A stretch of 64,000 bases of DNA from a virus: positions 1 to 64,000 of the IMG/VR virus record IMGVR_UViG_3300025195_000023. The stretch is one strand, 5' to 3'. Made by a program: the position numbers and the translations under genes. The notes below the pieces were generated by a model. It saw only the letters and a list, made by a program, of their open reading frames with translations. It was not told the DNA's origin and made no database searches. Shown here piece by piece: positions 61,400-64,000 of this stretch (the first letter of the stretch is position 1; every line of letters starts with the position of its first letter).

Positions 61400-62650
61400 A
61401 TGAGCGATTCGATTACCCTGACCGAAGGCCAGCAGAACGCTTTTGAGGCCTTTAAGAAATTCATCCTGAGTCCCAAGGACAATGTCTTTGTTCTTGAGGG
61501 CTACTCAGGCACCGGTAAAACCACCCTGGTTCGTCGCATCCTGGAGTTCATCCCCAAGCTCCAGAAGATGTACCGCACCGTGGCACCCCATGCCAAAAAC
61601 GACCTGAACATTGTTTTGACGGCCACCACCAACAAAGCCGCTGAAGCACTCTCCCAGATTGTCGGTGAGCCTGTCAGAACCATTCACGGGGCCATTGGCT
61701 TGCGTGTACACAAGGACTACAAAACCGGACAGACCCGGTTGGTTCCCCGACAGGGTGCTGATCCTGTGAGTGATTCCATCGTCTTTGTTGACGAAGCCAG
61801 CTATATCGACGAATCACTGCTCAAGTACATACTGGCTCGGTGCCAGAACTGCAAGATCGTGTTCATTGGCGATCCAGCTCAGTTGCTGAACGTTGGCTGC
61901 CAGAAGTCCCCGGTGTTCAACGACCGGTTCCCGACTGCCAAGCTGACTGAAGTGGTACGCCAGGCTGAGGGCAACCCCATCATTGCCATGGCCACCAGCT
62001 TCCGTAACACGGTCAACACCGGGAACTGGGAATCCTTGACGGTGGACGGGGTACACATCAAACACCTGCCCCGGGACGAGTTTGAGGATGCCATTATCCA
62101 AGAGTTCAACGACCCAACCTGGACACACAACCGATCCAAGGTACTGGCCTGGACCAACCGGTGCGTCATCAACTTCAACCACGCTATCCGCAAGTGTGTC
62201 CAAGGCACACCACAGATTCACGTAGGCGACTACGTAATCTGTAACCGCTTCATCTCAATCAAAAAATGCACCTTGAAGACCGATCAGCTATGCCGGGTAA
62301 CCGGTATGGGACCCCTGGAAACCCGACAAGATGTAGAGGGGCACAAAGTGCAATTGGACAACCGACACGTTGCATTCCTACCCAATGACCCCGACCAGAA
62401 AGAGCAAGCCATCAATAAGGCCCAGGCGGAAGATAACATCGCTGCCCTTCGCACGATGGATGAGTGGGTGGATTTACGGGCAGCGTATGCCTGCACCATC
62501 AACAAGTCTCAAGGCTCTACCTATGACAAGGTTTTCATTGACCTTGACGACGTCGCTCGATGCCGTGATGGGAACCAGATCGCACGGATGCTCTACGTAG
62601 CCGTGAGCCGAGCCAGAGAGACTGTGTACCTCACAGGAGACCTGGTATGA
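61400..62650 (+). CDS. Dda/RecD-like helicase (N4 gp37-like)
   Basis: A 416-residue SF1 helicase. Walker A: VLEGYSGTGKTTLVRR (about residue 30-45); motif II: IVFVDEASYIDES (about residue 120); motif III/IV: FIGDPAQLLNV; and motifs V/VI: CTINKSQGSTYDKVFIDLDD and MLYVAVSRARETVYL near the C terminus. All canonical motifs of RecD/Dda-type 5'-to-3' helicases. It would unwind DNA ahead of the phage polymerase. The next gene overlaps its stop. Confidence 0.88.
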   Translation: MSDSITLTEGQQNAFEAFKKFILSPKDNVFVLEGYSGTGKTTLVRRILEFIPKLQKMYRTVAPHAKNDLNIVLTATTNKAAEALSQIVGEPVRTIHGAIGLRVHKDYKTGQTRLVPRQGADPVSDSIVFVDEASYIDESLLKYILARCQNCKIVFIGDPAQLLNVGCQKSPVFNDRFPTAKLTEVVRQAEGNPIIAMATSFRNTVNTGNWESLTVDGVHIKHLPRDEFEDAIIQEFNDPTWTHNRSKVLAWTNRCVINFNHAIRKCVQGTPQIHVGDYVICNRFISIKKCTLKTDQLCRVTGMGPLETRQDVEGHKVQLDNRHVAFLPNDPDQKEQAINKAQAEDNIAALRTMDEWVDLRAAYACTINKSQGSTYDKVFIDLDDVARCRDGNQIARMLYVAVSRARETVYLTGDLV

Positions 62651-63168
62651 CCACGGATATCACCTACGACCCAAAGACCAAGGCGCTCATCAAGGATCGG
62701 CTTTATGAGCACTTGTACGCCCCGGTCAAGGAGAGCTTCAACCAGCGACTGAAGACCATCATTGTCAAGAACTCCGTGCTTCACGGTAACGACCAACAGT
62801 GGTTGTCCTACAAGGGCGAGTACTACGCCATCGACCAGACACAACCCAGGCCACGGCCAATGAACCGGCTACATAAAGAGTTGACCAGTGTCATGAACGA
62901 GTATGTCAATGACCTGGAATACCTGAACCAGCAGGAATTGCCGTATGTCCTGGGCTTCATCAATAACGTTCTGAACTCCTCAAACAGCCTGCAGGACTAT
63001 TTCCGGATCTTCCCGGAATCCATTCATGGGCCCCTGAAGGATGTCGCAGACCGGTGTGCCTGTAAGGAAAACCGGCTGGCACCTGAGACTGTCAAGGAGA
63101 TCCAGCAAAAGAACCAGATCCCGATAGAATTGATGAAAAAACGTATGGTCCTGAACCTTCTAATTTAA
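62647..63168 (+). CDS. Hypothetical protein upstream of DNA polymerase
   Basis: A 173-residue protein (MTTDITYDPKTKALIKDRLYEHLYAPVKESF) that overlaps the helicase stop by four bases. N4-like phages have a gene here between helicase and DNA polymerase. It has a mid-region LTSVMNEYVNDLEYLNQQELPYVLGFI of helical type. Function unknown. Confidence 0.55.
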   Translation: MTTDITYDPKTKALIKDRLYEHLYAPVKESFNQRLKTIIVKNSVLHGNDQQWLSYKGEYYAIDQTQPRPRPMNRLHKELTSVMNEYVNDLEYLNQQELPYVLGFINNVLNSSNSLQDYFRIFPESIHGPLKDVADRCACKENRLAPETVKEIQQKNQIPIELMKKRMVLNLLI

Positions 63169-63178
63169 GGAAACTATT

Positions 63179-64000
63179 GTGCGTCACATCATCTTTGAGG
63201 AGTCTGACTCCCATCCTATCGCCCTTCTGATCAAAAACACGGCCTTTAACCGTAACGAGATCGTGGCCAACTATGTGTCACCACTGGCACAGGCCGGGAT
63301 CCCGTCACGGGACGTCATTGCCTTGGACCTGGCTTACAACCAGGCAGGCAAGGCGCCGGTCAGTTTGATTAAGGAGTACCTGGCCGATCTGCTGCCTGCA
63401 CTGAGTAGTGTGGGTACCAAGATCATCTACTGTGCAGATGCCGCGTATTTCAAGCAGCTTACCGGCCTATCCAAGGCAGAGCCCCACCTGGGTTACGTCA
63501 AGGACTGCAAGTTAAAAGGCTACGAGGACATGCAAGTGATTCTCGGTGTGAACCACAAATCCCTGCTATACAACCCGGCCAATGAGCCCAAGCTGCTCAT
63601 GTCGGTCAACACGTTGATTGACACCATGGGTGGCCAGCACGAACCTCCCGGGAAGGACATCATCAAGCATGCTGTGTATGTGGACCATACCGATCTGAAC
63701 GCCGTCGAGAAAGTCCTGGAAGCCATCCAGGTCCATGACGAACTGACGGTAGATATCGAAACCTTCAGTTTGCGATTCAACGAGGCCGGTATTGCTACCA
63801 TCACGTTCTGTTGGGACGAACACTCTGGTGTGGCCTTTGCCGTGGATTATGAGCCATTGCCGGAGAAGAACGAGCACGGTGAGTACGGTCGTCAGATCGA
63901 CAACCAGCCGATCAAGGCCCTCCTGCGTCAGTTCTTTGAGTCCTACCGCGGCACCATGACCTGGCACAACAGTCCTTTCGATACCAAGGTGTTGATCTTT
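63179..64000 (+). CDS. Family A DNA polymerase, N-terminal part (cut by window end)
   Basis: No stop codon occurs before position 64000, so the gene runs off the window. The start is GTG at 63179 with TAAGGAAACTATT upstream. The 274 residues visible begin MRHIIFEESDSHPIALLIK and include the proofreading exonuclease motifs: ELTVDIETFSLRF (exo I, about residue 180-192) and MTWHNSPFDTKVLIF (exo II, about residue 260). This fits the replicative polymerase of N4 (gp39), which has a 3'-5' exonuclease followed by a polymerase domain. The polymerase domain would lie beyond the window. Confidence 0.8.
   Translation, partial: MRHIIFEESDSHPIALLIKNTAFNRNEIVANYVSPLAQAGIPSRDVIALDLAYNQAGKAPVSLIKEYLADLLPALSSVGTKIIYCADAAYFKQLTGLSKAEPHLGYVKDCKLKGYEDMQVILGVNHKSLLYNPANEPKLLMSVNTLIDTMGGQHEPPGKDIIKHAVYVDHTDLNAVEKVLEAIQVHDELTVDIETFSLRFNEAGIATITFCWDEHSGVAFAVDYEPLPEKNEHGEYGRQIDNQPIKALLRQFFESYRGTMTWHNSPFDTKVLIF

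Overview
The window is the genome of a lytic, tailed, N4-like bacteriophage (family Schitoviridae type). The hallmarks are: a 3,701-residue virion RNA polymerase (25375-36480, minus) with T7-family polymerase motifs; a second, split T7-family RNA polymerase (53901-54827 and 55016-56260, plus); the N4-type AAA ATPase/VWA protein pair, helicase and family A DNA polymerase; and a primase, RecA-like ATPase and SSB set. The block portal, scaffold-like protein, major capsid protein, then a run of structural proteins down to the virion polymerase follows the N4 late-region order. The host is probably a Gram-negative bacterium (3-TM holin, BamE-like lipoprotein), but nothing here names it. I see no tRNA, rRNA, CRISPR array, integrase or insertion sequence.

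Layout. (1) 1-13464, minus: 3-TM holin and a tail fibre/tip block rich in adhesive modules (S74 chaperone, three LamG-like domains, a long Ala/Ser coiled coil, a discoidin-like domain). (2) 13572-25335, plus: nucleotide metabolism and replication: ThyX, B12-dependent ribonucleotide reductase, a Cys-rich CWC protein, a large structured non-coding region, Cas4-like nuclease, primase/ATPase, RecA-like ATPase, SSB, RuvC, and a lipoprotein. (3) 25375-50805, minus: virion RNA polymerase, structural proteins, capsid, portal, terminase; a two-gene dUTPase island on the plus strand (47091-47821) interrupts it. (4) 50921-51376, minus: DUF5675 protein whose ribosome binding site lies inside a hairpin. 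(5) 51.5-56.4 kb, plus: early region with small ORFs, each unit preceded by a hairpin promoter of the kind used by the N4 virion polymerase and closed by a terminator, then the two subunits of RNA polymerase II. (6) 56627-64000, plus: small ORFs, ATP-dependent DNA ligase, AAA ATPase, VWA protein, helicase and the start of the DNA polymerase, cut by the window end.

How it works together, by analogy with N4: the virion polymerase is injected with the DNA and starts early transcription at the hairpin promoters at 51.5-53.3 kb. The early products include the split RNA polymerase II, which transcribes the middle (replication) genes, and SSB then helps late transcription of the minus-strand structural genes by host polymerase. 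Because the early promoters lie just beyond the terminase/lysis genes, the physical end of the packaged linear genome probably falls near 51.4-51.5 kb, so this window is a rotated representation of the genome.

Most notable: five same-architecture hairpin promoters; a 300-nt structured RNA candidate with a possible 9-bp kissing loop; a natural Tyr-to-Phe change at the sugar-selecting position of the virion polymerase; a metallopeptidase-like motif in the same giant protein; a ribosome-binding-site-hiding hairpin; a run of 28 T; and a KSLFG tail shared by SSB and a small partner-like protein.
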